Assembly (NCBI RefSeq): GCF_030272615.1
Contig: NC_081410.1
Coordinates: 569,119,152-569,183,151, forward strand
Length of the DNA: 64,000 nt
Direction of reading: 5' to 3'
Source: Cryptomeria japonica
Taxonomy: Eukaryota > Streptophyta > Pinopsida > Cupressales > Cupressaceae
The notes under the pieces are model-generated. The model had not been told where the DNA came from. It ran no database searches and saw only the letters and a program-made list of their open reading frames with translations. The position numbers and the translations under genes were made by a program. Below, in pieces: positions 12,223 through 23,358 of the stretch (positions are counted from its first letter, which is position 1; every line of letters begins with the position of its first letter).

Positions 12223-13246
12223 ATGAGCAAGGCGACGAGTGGAACTAGAGGTTCCAAGCCCAAGGCCACTGAGGAAAAGAAGGATAGGAAATACAAAGAA
12301 AAATTTGTAGATTTGCTTCCAGGGACTTCCGTTGCTTTCAATACAAATGATTTGGCATGGAAAGATTTATGGATCCAATGTAGAAACTTGACCACGCTTC
12401 ATATGACTAGTTCTACTCTGTTTCATTATTTCTGGAATAATAGGGTTAAGGGTGTCCCCATGTCAAACCCTTGGGATTTAAATATGGAAAATTTAATTGT
12501 GCCAGATGTGTATGTTGATGTGGATTTGATCAAATATTTGGCCAAACAATATTGCCCAGTATCTAGGGTAATCAGAAGAAATAACCAGTCTTCCCTAGTT
12601 TCAATTAACAGAGCTAGCTTTGTTGAAGCTTTCCAGATTACTGGTGTTGCATGTACAAATATAGATTTGGAGAAGATTGCAAAGGATTATGACAAATACA
12701 AAGGTGTTATCAAGAAGCATGCAATGCCCAAATACATGCCTAGGGTGAATAGGAAACCGGTTATAATTCTAGATAGTAACGAACCACCACTTGACATCAC
12801 ACCTTTCCACCATTATATGCATTGTACAATCTATGGATTATGCAGAGTGTTGGGTTTTGATGGAGATTCAATAGTGTCAGCTGAATTACTGATGATGGCT
12901 ATGGACATTCAACACCCATGTGTTAACAAAGATTATGATTATGTGGATTATGTGGTTGAACACATTCATAATGCTCTAGTTGAAATTCGGAGTGGTGCAC
13001 CCAACCCTACATTCAAGCATTATTCATTGCTCATGCCTTTAATTTTGTTCTATAATGTTGAGTTCATGGATAAATAATTGGATCTTTTCAAATAAGAATT
13101 GGGTGTCTTAATGCAAATACAAAGATGGACCCAAGTTTGGGACAGTAGTTCTCCCCATTCTTCTTTCCTTTTCTTTGAAAATTGGATTGTTTTTCCAATT
13201 ATGGAAATGCTAGGAATAAATAGGGAACAATTGTGAATTAATGTTA

Positions 13247-13338
13247 GGAGAGTTTTGAGACCTTACCAGCATGTTTGAAACTAGTCTATTTCACATAACT
13301 GGGGAGAGTTTTGAGACCTTACCAGTATGTTTGAAACC
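13247..13338. repeat. Imperfect 56-bp tandem duplication in copy 2
   Basis: GGAGAGTTTTGAGACCTTAC occurs at 13247 and again at 13303, both followed by CAG(C/T)ATGTTTGAAAC. The duplication lies in the decayed part of the ORF and probably contributed to loss of frame. Confidence 0.8.
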
Positions 13339-15418
13339 TAAATTTGTTCCAATTAGGATTGCTTTTATGGATTTTATTTAGCAATTGACCCTAGTTGAAA
13401 AAGAATACCTTAACAAACATAGGAAGGGTTATCTTCTTCCTAGGCTTTGGGTTGTGTGTGATTTTACCATTGATAGGAGTTCCTTTGATGAAGTAAACAA
13501 TTTCTTTAAATAGTATAGGTTGGTTAATGTTGTGTCTAGATTCTGTGATCCTGAACAGTTTATTAAATGTGCATTGCCAAAAATGACACCTTGGGCCACA
13601 ATAAAGGACCATGAACCATTGCATGATGAAGATGTGGTTAGAAATTTGCTGAGAAAAGAGGAAGTACAAGAAAGGAGAAGAAAATGGAAAAATTTGATGA
13701 GAGTTGAAGCAAAATTGAAGGATGTTGACCCTAGTTTCTCAAGTTTTTGCCCTGATAACCCGTACCTGAAGAGGATTAACAGAATGTTGAGTTTATATGA
13801 AACTCTAATGGAACAAATGCCTTAAATTCCAAAAGTTGTTGCTCAGTAGCAAGACCCCAAAGATGGACATTCTTCACATGATAAGAGGCCAATTAATGTG
13901 TCTGTTGATGATGTAGAGAGTGGGGATGAAGTTCAATCTACTCGAGTGGCACCTACAAAGAAACAAAAAACTAAAGAGGTCGGTACAATTGTGAGGAGAG
14001 ACCCTGCTAGAGCAATTGTTACAGAACAGGGACACTACTTTCATCAAATAAGGACACATCTCAGAGAAGCAGGGAATAATGAAGAACAGGGAGAAACAAA
14101 TGAAGCCCTTACTCAAGGCTTTGATGAGCATGTGATGTTGTCAAATGAGCTCATGAAAGACGATGACTTTATTAAGTTAAATGAATTTAAAAGTTTTTTG
14201 ACAAGGTTGAAACAAAATCAATTAAGACAAAATTTGATCATCGAGAAAGAAATGTAGAAAAAAAGAGGAGATCATCAAGGCACTGTAGGAATATGATCTT
14301 GATAGGGAAAAAATATCTGTGGAACAGGCAAGACAATTGATTAAGAATATTGGTATGATTATGATGCCTAATTAGGATGTCTAGTCTATTTTTATTATTG
14401 ATCAAATTAGGAAGCAAGAGGACCCAATGTTTAAAACTAAATTTGAAATTGGAGATGTAATAAGAGGATCAGGATTTAATCCTAAGTCAAAGAAACTTGC
14501 TGCTTGGTCTTTGGCCCCTTCCACTCAAAAGCCCCACCTTCTAAATATCCAAGTAGAAAAGAAAGCTGACAGAATGATCTGGAATTTGCAGAACGCAACG
14601 GACATGGAGATTGCCTCAATTTTTACTCAAGTTTCTTTCTTGAATTTATCAAAAATAGAGGATTTGTCAAGAAGATAAACATAAACATATAGCTAATTGA
14701 TTGTATTATCTAAAAAATATGAAGAGACACTGATGAAGAAGGGCACTCTGGAGGAAGAGTTAGTGGAGTTGAAAGAAAAAAATTGCAAATGAGCCCCCTC
14801 TAATACAGATTACAGAACAAGTACAAGAAATACCAGCTGATGTGACAACAAAAATGGAGGAATACACAGAGAAAATTAAAAATCTTGAAAAGGAACAAAA
14901 TTTCAAGTCTACCTTTGTTGTGTTGGGAGTTCTGAAACACGAGATTAATGTATTGAAAGGAAAATTGATGGTAGTGCATGATTTGCGCATTTCTTTGAAA
15001 GAGGCAAATAAAACATCCCCTGAGGCTGTCGCTTTTCTTGGACCTTTGTTCAATGTCTGGTCAGGAAGAAGCAAATGAATGGATAAGCTAGATACTGCAA
15101 TGATGTATAATGACAAGTTCCCTCCCAAGATCAGTGACACTAAATACATGGTGGAGGTAATGAATGCAGCTTATGCATTTTTCATAGGGAAGGATGTGCT
15201 TATAAATGAAAAATTGTAGACATTTGGGGAAGGTTATAGTAAATTGGTGTCTTCAATTTATGGTAGTAATGGAGATTTGACATCAGTTTTTGATTGGACC
15301 AGCAAATTTGATTCGATTCTGGAGGAAGAAGAAATAATCAAGCATATAGATGAACAAGTTGGTGTTGATTTCCTTAATGGTATGCTTGATTCATTGTTCA
15401 AGGTTGAGGTTGACCGTG

Positions 15419-15423
15419 CAAAG
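15419..15423. repeat. Target-site duplication of copia-1, left (CAAAG)
   Basis: CAAAG directly precedes the TGATAG end of the left LTR and matches CAAAG at 23183-23187. Confidence 0.95.
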
Positions 15424-16934
15424 TGATAGTTCTGATACTTAATATAAGTACATATCCAATAGCCAACAAGATGAGAGGGGGGGGTGAATCATACAAACTT
15501 AATCATCCATAAAAACATCAGATTCAACCTCAGTAACATATATATTAGTAATATAACCAAAACAGTTAAACATGCAAACTCAAAAGCATATGAACAATAT
15601 AAACCTTATAACACTAGATTTAACGTGGAAACCCAAATAGGGAAAAACCATTGTGGGATTTTGGACCCACTAAGAAATATACTCTTCTAGAGTATGCTCA
15701 GTTAAAAGCAAATCCTGTTAAAGATTACAAACACATTGCTAGATGTGACCCAGTTAAGGGATTTCCCTTAGATCTGTTAGGATCTTCACTTTGTTAGAAG
15801 TGACCTTGTTAAAGGATTTCAAACACTCAATCAGAATGTCATCTTGCTAGAGGGTTTACATATAAGACTGTTAAGTCCACTCGGTTAAGAGATTTTCTAT
15901 CACTTTCACAAAATAACAGTAATAAAAATCTATCCGCAACTTCACATCTAAAATGCTAAAGCAGATTCCTATTTGTTTAATACAATCTAGACATAGAACT
16001 AATCTTGTCTATCTGCTAGGCTTCTATACTTTGTTATTCTAACAGGTCTTCAAGCTTCTGTGCTCGATAATCACTATGTAGCATCCCTGTGCATACACTT
16101 GCCCGCATACATTGTTTATCAATAGTTTCCTATTTATAAAAAATTAGGTAACTGCTTAATCTCCTTGATCACATTTCCCATGATCAATGATAGCCATCAA
16201 ATCTTCAATCTTGTCCAAGCTTAATGCATCTTTCGATCTAAAAATGTTTTACTCTGCCTTGGAATTTGTATAATAGTCTTGGAACTTGTGCCAGGGTATT
16301 GCGGTTCAATCTAAGCTGTAGATCTTCATGCCGACTTTCCATTTCCTTAGATTCATTAACAAACTTCTTCCACGGCTCGCCAATCATTTAATCTGCTCCA
16401 GCTCATCAAGTTCCTTCATTAAATACTGTATGTAAACATTTAATGCATTCTGTTATAGCTCAGTTACAACTCGATAACAACTTGGTGAATACTAAACTCC
16501 ACTCGGTAGACATTCCGCCTTCATTAACTGATAGCGATAACCTTAGGGTTTACCGACTAGGTTCTTTGCTTGATAACATAGTATAGTATTAACCTTTACA
16601 AATTACAACATATGTATGATGTTAAAACAATCTAAAACATCATGATCTCATCATTGTCTGACTTGGTAGTAGTTTCCCATTGAATACCTTATTATCATAT
16701 TCTTTCCTGTGTCTTTTACCAACATCTTTATAATCTTCATATCATACATCTCAAGATATGGCAACATCATACTGAATTAGAAAATCAATTTCTTGACATC
16801 AATGACAAAATAATAATATCAAGACAGTAAAACATCTTTAATTAGTTATATCCATAATCATCAACAACCTTCTCAATATCCTTAAGAAATGCCAGCAATC
16901 TTTCATTGTCTGTTATAATGCAATATTGCCAACA
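15424..16934 (-). repeat. copia-1 3' LTR
   Basis: 1,511 bp, TG...CA on either strand (plus-strand ends TGATAG and GCCAACA). It is collinear with 21648-23182. In transcript orientation it begins TGTTGGCAATATTGC directly after the polypurine tract. It is AT-rich and holds no gene; short frames in it are chance. Confidence 0.95.
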
Positions 16935-16950
16935 ATCTCCCCCTTTGGCA
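16935..16950 (-). promoter_or_regulatory. Polypurine tract of copia-1
   Basis: On the minus strand TGCCAAAGGGGGAGAT abuts the TGTTGG start of the 3' LTR. This is where plus-strand DNA synthesis would be primed. Confidence 0.88.
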
Positions 16951-17412
16951 TTGATGGCAAAACCAATTGATTTGACCTTAATAGATTCGGATTGCTATGA
17001 TTTTGAAATGCTAAAATGCTCTCCCCCATACATTAGACTTCTCCTCATTTCTTCAGTCTTCTTCCCAATCTGTAGTCTACTTAGTTTTCTCTTAGTCTTC
17101 TCCCCTGATAGATCTTCTCTTAGTCTTCTCTTCTTTATAGTAGTCTTCTCCCCCTTTGTAGGTCTTTGCCCCCTTTGACAACAATGCCAAAAAGAACTTA
17201 AAACATAGTTTCTTTCTATAAGAAGTGATTTCCTGTTGTTGTGTATCAACTGAGTCTCGGTCAGACCATTTGTCTTCAATTCTTGTTCCCTATAATATTT
17301 CCTGTATTAATTCCAGTACACTTTTAGAAAACATCCTAAAGTGTATAACTCAGCATCAACTCCCAAAAGATATTCATTAGAGTCATCAGATTGATGCTTT
17401 CACCAAACTTGG

Positions 17413-19585
17413 TCAGTGAGTAGAAGATAGGGGTAGGACCCCTAACTTGCTTCTGAGATATTCAAAAGTGTCCTTGGGTAGTGGCTTGGTGAAGATATCT
17501 GCTATTTTCTCCTTTGTGCTAACATATTCCAACACCACTTTCTTCTCTAAGATAATGATATTTGATAGATATGTGCTTTGTCTTAGAGTGCATAACAAGA
17601 TTCTTTGAAATATTAATGGCACTAGTATTGTCACAGAATATAGTTACTGGCTCAGTAGCTTTCTCATTTATACCTTCCAATAGTTGTTTGATCCATGCAA
17701 TGTTGGTACAATTCAATGTTGCAGCAACGTATTCAGCTTCTGCTATTGACTGTGAAACACATCCTTGTTTCTTGCTAAGCCAACTCACTAGTCTTTCTCC
17801 TAAAAAGAAAGCTCCTCCACTTGTGCTTTTTCTATCATCAATGTTGCTTGCCCAATCAACACCAGTATAAACTTTTAAATCAAAATCATTTCCTTTCTGA
17901 TATACTAAGCCATAATCCTCTGTGCCTTTCAAGTATCTAAAAATTCTTTTGATTGTTGTCATGTGTGTTTCCTTAGGATCTGCAGAGAATCTTGCAACTA
18001 TACTTACTGCATGTGCTATGTCTGGTCTGCTGTGAACAACATATTGTAGTTTTCCAATCATGGATTAGTAGAGTGTCTCATCAACAGATGTAGATTCATC
18101 ATTCTTAGATAATTTACAGTTGGTAGTCATAGGAGTACTTACTGGTTTTGAATCATCCATTCCAAATTTCTTCAAGATTTCCTTTATGTACTTGGATTGA
18201 GTAATGAAAATCTCATTTTTCATTTGCAGTATCTGTAAACCTATAAAATACTTTATCTCACCGATTAATGACATCTCAAATTCTTTGCTCATTTCATTTC
18301 CAAAGTTCTTGCATAAAGAGTCATTTCCACAAAATATAATATCATCAACAAATATGGTTGAGATCAGTATTCCATTTTCATCTTTCTTCATGTACATGTT
18401 GTTGTTCTCACTTGTCCTTATAAAACCAATCTTAATCAAATAAGAGTGCAATCTTTCATACCATGCTCTTGGTGCTTGTTTCAAACCATATAAAGCTTTG
18501 TTCAATTTACATACCTGATCTTTATTATTTTCTTCAACAAATCCTTCAAGTTGTTCAATGAAAACTTCTTCTTCTAATATTCCATTTAGAAATGTAGATT
18601 TGACATCCATTTGATATACCTTGAAGTTCTTGAAAGCAGCATAGGCCAACAATGTTCTTACTCCTTCAAGTCTAGCAACAAGTGCAAAAGTTTCACCATA
18701 ATCAATTCCTTCTTCTTGAGCATAACATTTGCAAACTAATCTTGCTTTGTTTCGAATGACTTCTCCTTTTTCATTTAGCTTCTTTCTGAAAATCCACTTT
18801 GTACCGATTACATTTTTGTCCTTTGGTCTTGGGATTAGTGTCCATGTGTCATTCTTCTTGATTTGATCAATCTCTTCTGTCATAGCATTTACCCAATCTT
18901 CACTATTAAATGCCTCTTTCACTATTCTCAGTTCAAATTCAGATATCAAGCATGTGTTCTGTCTCAGTTTGTTCCTTGTCATCACTGGAACATCCTTATC
19001 TCCTATAATTTGACTTGGTGCATGATGTCTTCTAACATACTTGGCTAATACAGGCTCAGTAGGCTCTGTATGATCTTCTTCATCACTTGGTAACTGGATA
19101 TTCTCTTCATTTTCTTCAACAATCTTCTCGGTAGGACTTCTCGGTTGAACATAGACAAATTCATCATAGTCTTCTGGTTCCTTGGAATTTCCTTCATCAT
19201 TTCTTTCTGCAAATTCATCAATTTTCACATTTGCACTTTCTACTATTTTGTTAGATGATTTGATCAGACATTTAAATGCTTTGCTTCTGGAAGAATAACC
19301 TAGAAATGTTCCTTCTTCACTTTTCTGATCAAACTTGCCATTTCTATCATCTTTATGAACATAGCATCTACTTCCAAAGATTTTAAAATAACTAACATTA
19401 GGTTTCTTATCATACCAGATTTCATATGGTGTCTTCAAAGTACCTTTCTTCAATTGAACTCGGTTCAAGTTGTAAACAGCTGTGCTTATTGCTTCTCTCC
19501 AAAATAATTGTGGCATCTTCTTTTCAATCATCAGTGTTCTAGCACAATCCACAATAGATCTGTTTCTTCTTTCAGCTATCCCATT
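17413..19585 (-). pseudogene. copia-1 pol, 3' half: integrase C-terminus, reverse transcriptase, RNase H
   Basis: Integrase C-terminus comes first (MDCARTLMIE, then GTFLGYSSRSKAFKC). An acidic linker follows, then reverse transcriptase from about residue 205, with VYQMDVKSTFLNG (residues 312-324) and the catalytic FVDD at 401-404. After a stop at 18067-18065 (CAA to TAA fits) the frame continues with the rest of RT (MIGKLQYV, RPDIA) and RNase H (DWASNIDDRKSTSGG, EAEYVA, FCDNTSAI, TKHI). A frameshift near 17540 moves the last piece (IADIFTKPLPK) into another frame, ending at 17413. This is the only nearly complete reverse transcriptase in the window. The stops and the changed integrase residue upstream make it non-functional. 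Confidence 0.93.
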
Positions 19586-20659
19586 CTATTGTGGAGTTCT
19601 CGGTGCAGAGACTTGTCTTTTAATACCATGATCATTGCAGAATAAGTTGAATTCATCAGATGTAAACTCTCCTCCTCTATCTGATCTAAGACATTTCAGT
19701 TGTCTTCCTATTTCATTTTCAACTCTTGCCTTGTACAATTTAAACATTTGAAAAGCTTCTAATTTTTCCTTTAAAAACATTACTGACATCATCCTTAAAT
19801 AGTCATCCACAAATAATATGAAATACTTATCACCATAATAACTTTGAACTTTCATAGGACCACAAAGATTAGTGTGCACTAGATCTAAAATTCCCTTAGA
19901 AGTGTAAGACTTACTTGTAAAGCTTGATCTTGTCATCTTACCCATCTGGCATCCTTGGCACATAGCATTCTCAGGTTTTTCAAGACTCGGTAGACCTCTT
20001 ACTCTGTGCTTCTTACTTATTTTGATTAGATTATTAAAATTTACATGACAAAACCTTTTATGCCATAACCTGGCATCATCAATCTTTACACACAAACACT
20101 TATTCTGAGTTGAGTCAAGGTGAAATGTATTACCTTTTGTTTGTGTCCTGGTAGCAGCTAACTTTCCATTCTTGTCATGAACTTTGACAATTCCTTTCTG
20201 AAATTCTATTCGGTAACCTGTGTTGTTTAGTTGTGCTACACTCAACAAATTGTATTTCAAACCTTCAACCCAATAAACATCATTGCATCTTGCATTATCA
20301 AGAAGTGTTATAGATCCTTTACCTCTTACTGGACATGGTGCATCATTACCAAATCTAACATAGCCTCCATCATAATCTTCTAACATAACAAACTTGTGTT
20401 TATCTCCTGTCATATGATGTGAGCATCCACTATCTATAATCCAAGAATCATTAGTGTTTATGTGAGATATTAGGGCTTTTTCTTCATACCTTTCTTCATC
20501 TGAGCCATCCTTGATAGCCACATAAACTACTTCCTCTATATCAGTCTCATCTGATTTATCATCGTTAGATTCATCATCGGCTATTAAGCATGTCTTTCTA
20601 TCTCTTCTTCTAAAGTCTCGGTGTCCTCTGTAATGGTTATCATTCTGTCTGTCATCTCG
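19586..20659 (-). pseudogene. copia-1 pol, 5' half: protease and integrase core
   Basis: An acidic stretch leads to an aspartic protease with WIIDSGCSHHMTG, the standard copia active-site region. The integrase zinc-binding region follows (LWHKRFCHVN ... CQGCQMGK), then the catalytic core (ILDLVHTNLCGP, LRSDRGGEF). The first catalytic aspartate of integrase, normally HTD, is asparagine here (codon 19870-19868, AAT), a single G-to-A change. The frame ends in a TAG at 19588-19586 just before the usual glutamate motif NGIAERRN; a CAG to TAG change explains it. The stop separating this from gag is at 20662-20660. Confidence 0.93.
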
Positions 20660-21583
20660 CTAATCTCTCTTTTCAGTAAAATATTTGTTAGGATAGTTAG
20701 AAGCCATATGTCCTATCTTATCACAATTGAAACATTTCAAAGGTAGTTTTCCTTTATACTTACCTTTGCCTCTCGGTAACCTTTTGGCTAATAGTGCTTC
20801 AAACTCTTCTTGCTTTCTGATTTCTTCATATAGTTTGTGTACTTCTTCCATGTTCTTCCAAAATCTTTCACTTGCTCCACTGTGATCTCCTTCAAAGTAC
20901 TTATACTTTCTTTCACTGTAATCATTAGATTCATCAAGATGAAAAGAACTAAATGCAGATTCAACTTTATTTACTGAAGATCCACTGTTATCAAAATTAC
21001 TTAACTCAAATGCATGTAGCTTACCAATAGTAGCATCCAAAGAAACTGGCATATTAGGTACAGACCTCAATTCATCGATTGCAGAGACTCAAATTGCATA
21101 AGCTGGTAGAAGGGATCTTAACAACTTACTTGTTATATCCTTTTCTTCAATAGTTCCACCTGCTCCTTTGATTTGATTGACAATCTCCTTTAGTCTTGTA
21201 CTATACTGAGTTATGTTCTCACCTTCATTCATCCTCATAAATTCAAGTTGTCCTCTCAGACTGTCTACTTTTTCTCTTTGAACATGTTCATCTCCTCCAT
21301 ATACTGATATGAGCTTATCCCACATTGCCTTTGCATCATTGCAGCCTTCTAGATCATTAAACTCTGAATCGGTCAATGCAGATGTTATTTAAATCATTGC
21401 TTGAATATGTTCTTGCTTCACCTTTATCTCTTCCATAGTTAATGGATAGGTGCTCGATGTAACAAAATCATTCTCCAGATAGTATACAACATATTCTCCA
21501 ACTCTTGATAGATGTAACTTCATCCTTTTCTGCCATGTAGAGAAACTTGACTTGTTCAGCTTCGGTGCATCCTTCTTATACAT
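20660..21583 (-). pseudogene. copia-1 gag
   Basis: One frame runs from 21583 with stops at 21391-21389 (CAA to TAA fits), 21091-21089 (CGA to TGA fits) and 20662-20660. The N-terminal part (LNKSSFSTWQKRMKLHL) and the central gag region (AMWDKLISVYGGDEHVQ, LEFMRMNEGENITQYSTRL) are typical of plant copia. The nucleocapsid has one zinc knuckle, CFNCDKIGHMASNYP, in which the last cysteine of the CCHC box is tyrosine, so zinc binding is probably lost. The true start is likely slightly upstream, close to the primer-binding site; I kept the first ATG seen. Confidence 0.9.
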
Positions 21584-21633
21584 CTTTGGATCTTTAACTC
21601 AAGTGCCTTTAAACTTTCCTTTTGGAGTCCAAA

Positions 21634-21647
21634 GCTCTGATACCAAT
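21634..21647 (-). promoter_or_regulatory. Primer-binding site of copia-1
   Basis: Minus-strand ATTGGTATCAGAGC directly follows the 5' LTR end at 21648. TGGTATCAGAGC is the classic plant copia site complementary to the 3' end of initiator methionine tRNA. Confidence 0.92.
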
Positions 21648-23182
21648 TAATAGTTTTGATACTTAATATAAGTATAGATCCAATAGCCAACAAGATGAGA
21701 GGGGTGGGCGAATCATACAAACTTAATCATCCATAAAAACATCAGATTCAACCTCAGTAACATATATATCAGTAATATAACCAAAATTGTTAAACATGCA
21801 AACTCAAAAGCATATGAACAATATAAACCTCATAACACCAGATTTAATGTGGAAACCCAAATAGGGAAAAACCACTGTGGGATTTCGGACCCACTAAGAA
21901 ATATACTCTTCTACAGTATGCTCGGTTAAAAGCAAATCCTATTAAAGATTACAAACACATTGCTAGATGTGACCCGGTTAAGGGATTTCCCTCAGATCTG
22001 TTAGGATCTTCACTTTGTTAGAAGTGACCTTGTTAAAGGATTTCAAACACTCAATCAGAATGTCACCTTGCTAGAGGGTTTACATATAAGACTGTTAAGT
22101 CCACTTGGTTAAGAGATTTTCTGTCACTTTCACAAAATAACAGTAATAAAAATCTATCTGCAACTTCACATATAAAATGCTAAAGCAGATTCCTATTTGT
22201 TCAATACAATCTAGACATTAAACTAATCTTGTCTATCTGCTGGGCTTCTATACTCTATTATTCTAACAGGTCTTCAAGCTTCTATGCTCGGTAATCACTA
22301 TGTAGCATCCCTGTGCATACACTTGCCCACATACATTGTTTATCAACAGTTTCCTATTTATAAACAATTAGGTAACCGCTTAATCTCCTTGATCACATTT
22401 CCCATGGTCAATGATAGCCATTAGATCTTCAATCTTGTCCAGGTTCAATGCATCTTTCGATCTGAAAATGTTTTACCCCACCTTGGAACTTGCATAATAG
22501 TCTTGGAACTTGTGCCAGGGTATTGTGGTTCAATTTGAGTTGTAGATCTTCATGCTGACTTTCCATTGCCTTAGATTTGTTAACAAACTTCTTCCACGGC
22601 TCACCAATTATTTAATCTGCTCCAGCTCATCAGCTTCCTTCATTAAATACTGTATGTAAACATTTAATGCATTATGTTATAGCTTGGTTACAACTTGGTA
22701 ACAACTCAGTGAATACTAAACTCCACTCGGTAGACATTCCGCCTTCATTAACCGATAGCAATAACCTTAGGGTTTACTGACTAGGTTCCTTAGGGTTTAC
22801 CGACTAGGTTCTTTGCTTGATAACATAGTATAGTATTAACCTTTACAATTTACAACATATGTATGATGTTAAAACAATCTAAAATATCATGATCTCATCA
22901 TTGTCTGACTTGGTAGTAGTTTCCCATTGAATACCTTAATCATCATATTCTTTCCTGTGTCTTTTACCGACATCTTTATAATCTTCATATCATACTTCTC
23001 AAGATATGGCAACATCATACTGAATTAGAAAATCAATTTCTTGACATCAATGACAAAATAATAATATCAATATAGTAAAACATCTTTAATTAGTTATATC
23101 CATAATCATCAACAACCTTCTCAATATCCTTAAGAAATGCCAACAATCTTTCATTGTCTGTTATAATGCAATATTGCCAACA
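21648..23182 (-). repeat. copia-1 5' LTR
   Basis: 1,535 bp, collinear with the 3' LTR. The 24-bp excess is explained by a 23-bp tandem duplication (CCTTAGGGTTTA(C/T)... at 22765-22787 and 22788-22810) plus one extra base near 22940. Its inner edge reads TTA instead of TCA on the minus strand, a point change. Most differences between the two LTRs are transitions. Confidence 0.95.
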
Positions 23183-23358
23183 CAAAGTTTATTGTTGAGG
23201 CCAGGGTAGTTATAGATGCCAGATGGACAGATTCAGTTGCAAAGTTAGAATAGGTAAAGGCATTTAGTTGGCCAACAGACAAAGAGGTGGACAGGTGGCA
23301 AGCCATGCTAAAGAAAAAGAAAAAATGTCAGGTTGCTACCCAAGATTCCTCAGAGTAA
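23183..23358 (+). pseudogene. Unknown repeated ORF, copy 2, 3' end (beyond copia-1)
   Basis: The second CAAAG is followed in the same frame by about 57 codons that continue the frame ending at 15423, with one TAG inside and a TAA at about 23357. The piece has WPTDKEVDRWQAML and a lysine run. It confirms that copia-1 landed inside this ORF and shows where the ORF ended. Confidence 0.7.

Larger units (their letters stand above)
12223..15423 (+). pseudogene. Unknown repeated ORF, copy 2, 5' part (split by copia-1)
   Basis: This begins with a good 284-codon frame (12223-13077; basic start MSKATSGTRGSKPK, then a globular region with CRVLGFDGD and YVVEHIHNALVEI). It continues in pieces: 13520-13825, 13898-14257, 14427-14678, 14842-15078 and 15244-15423, separated by stops and frameshifts. 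Middle pieces are charged (RKEEVQERRRKWK); later ones look like coiled coil (KMEEYTEKIKNLEKEQN). The full product would have been about 1,000 residues. I do not recognise a named domain. The charged middle and coiled-coil end resemble copies 1 and 3, and the globular start has only weak positional similarity to copy 1, so common ancestry is a hypothesis. It ends at the copia-1 insertion point and resumes at 23188. Confidence 0.5.
15424..23182 (-). mobile_element. Ty1/copia LTR retrotransposon 'copia-1', complete but inactive
   Basis: A full-length 7.76-kb element on the minus strand: two LTRs of about 1.5 kb, a primer-binding site (TTGGTATCAGAGC, initiator-methionine-tRNA type as in most plant copia elements), a single gag-pol frame in the order gag, protease, integrase, RT, RNase H, and a polypurine tract beside the 3' LTR. 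It is flanked by CAAAG on both sides (15419-15423 and 23183-23187), a 5-bp target-site duplication. The host ORF continues in frame across the site once the element and one CAAAG are removed. Gag-pol stays in one frame from 21583 to about 17540, so decay is by six point nonsense changes plus one late frameshift. Motifs fit the Tork/SIRE-like side of copia, but lineage is not proven. Confidence 0.96.

Noticed and set aside
15481-15490. G-runs in LTRs as possible quadruplexes (also 35941, 49407)
   Set aside because: Single homopolymer runs that belong to the common LTR-end sequence of plant copia elements; not four-run motifs.
16906-17279. Frames on both strands around the copia-1 LTR edge
   Set aside because: CT-rich 3' untranslated region next to the polypurine tract; no conservation or motif.
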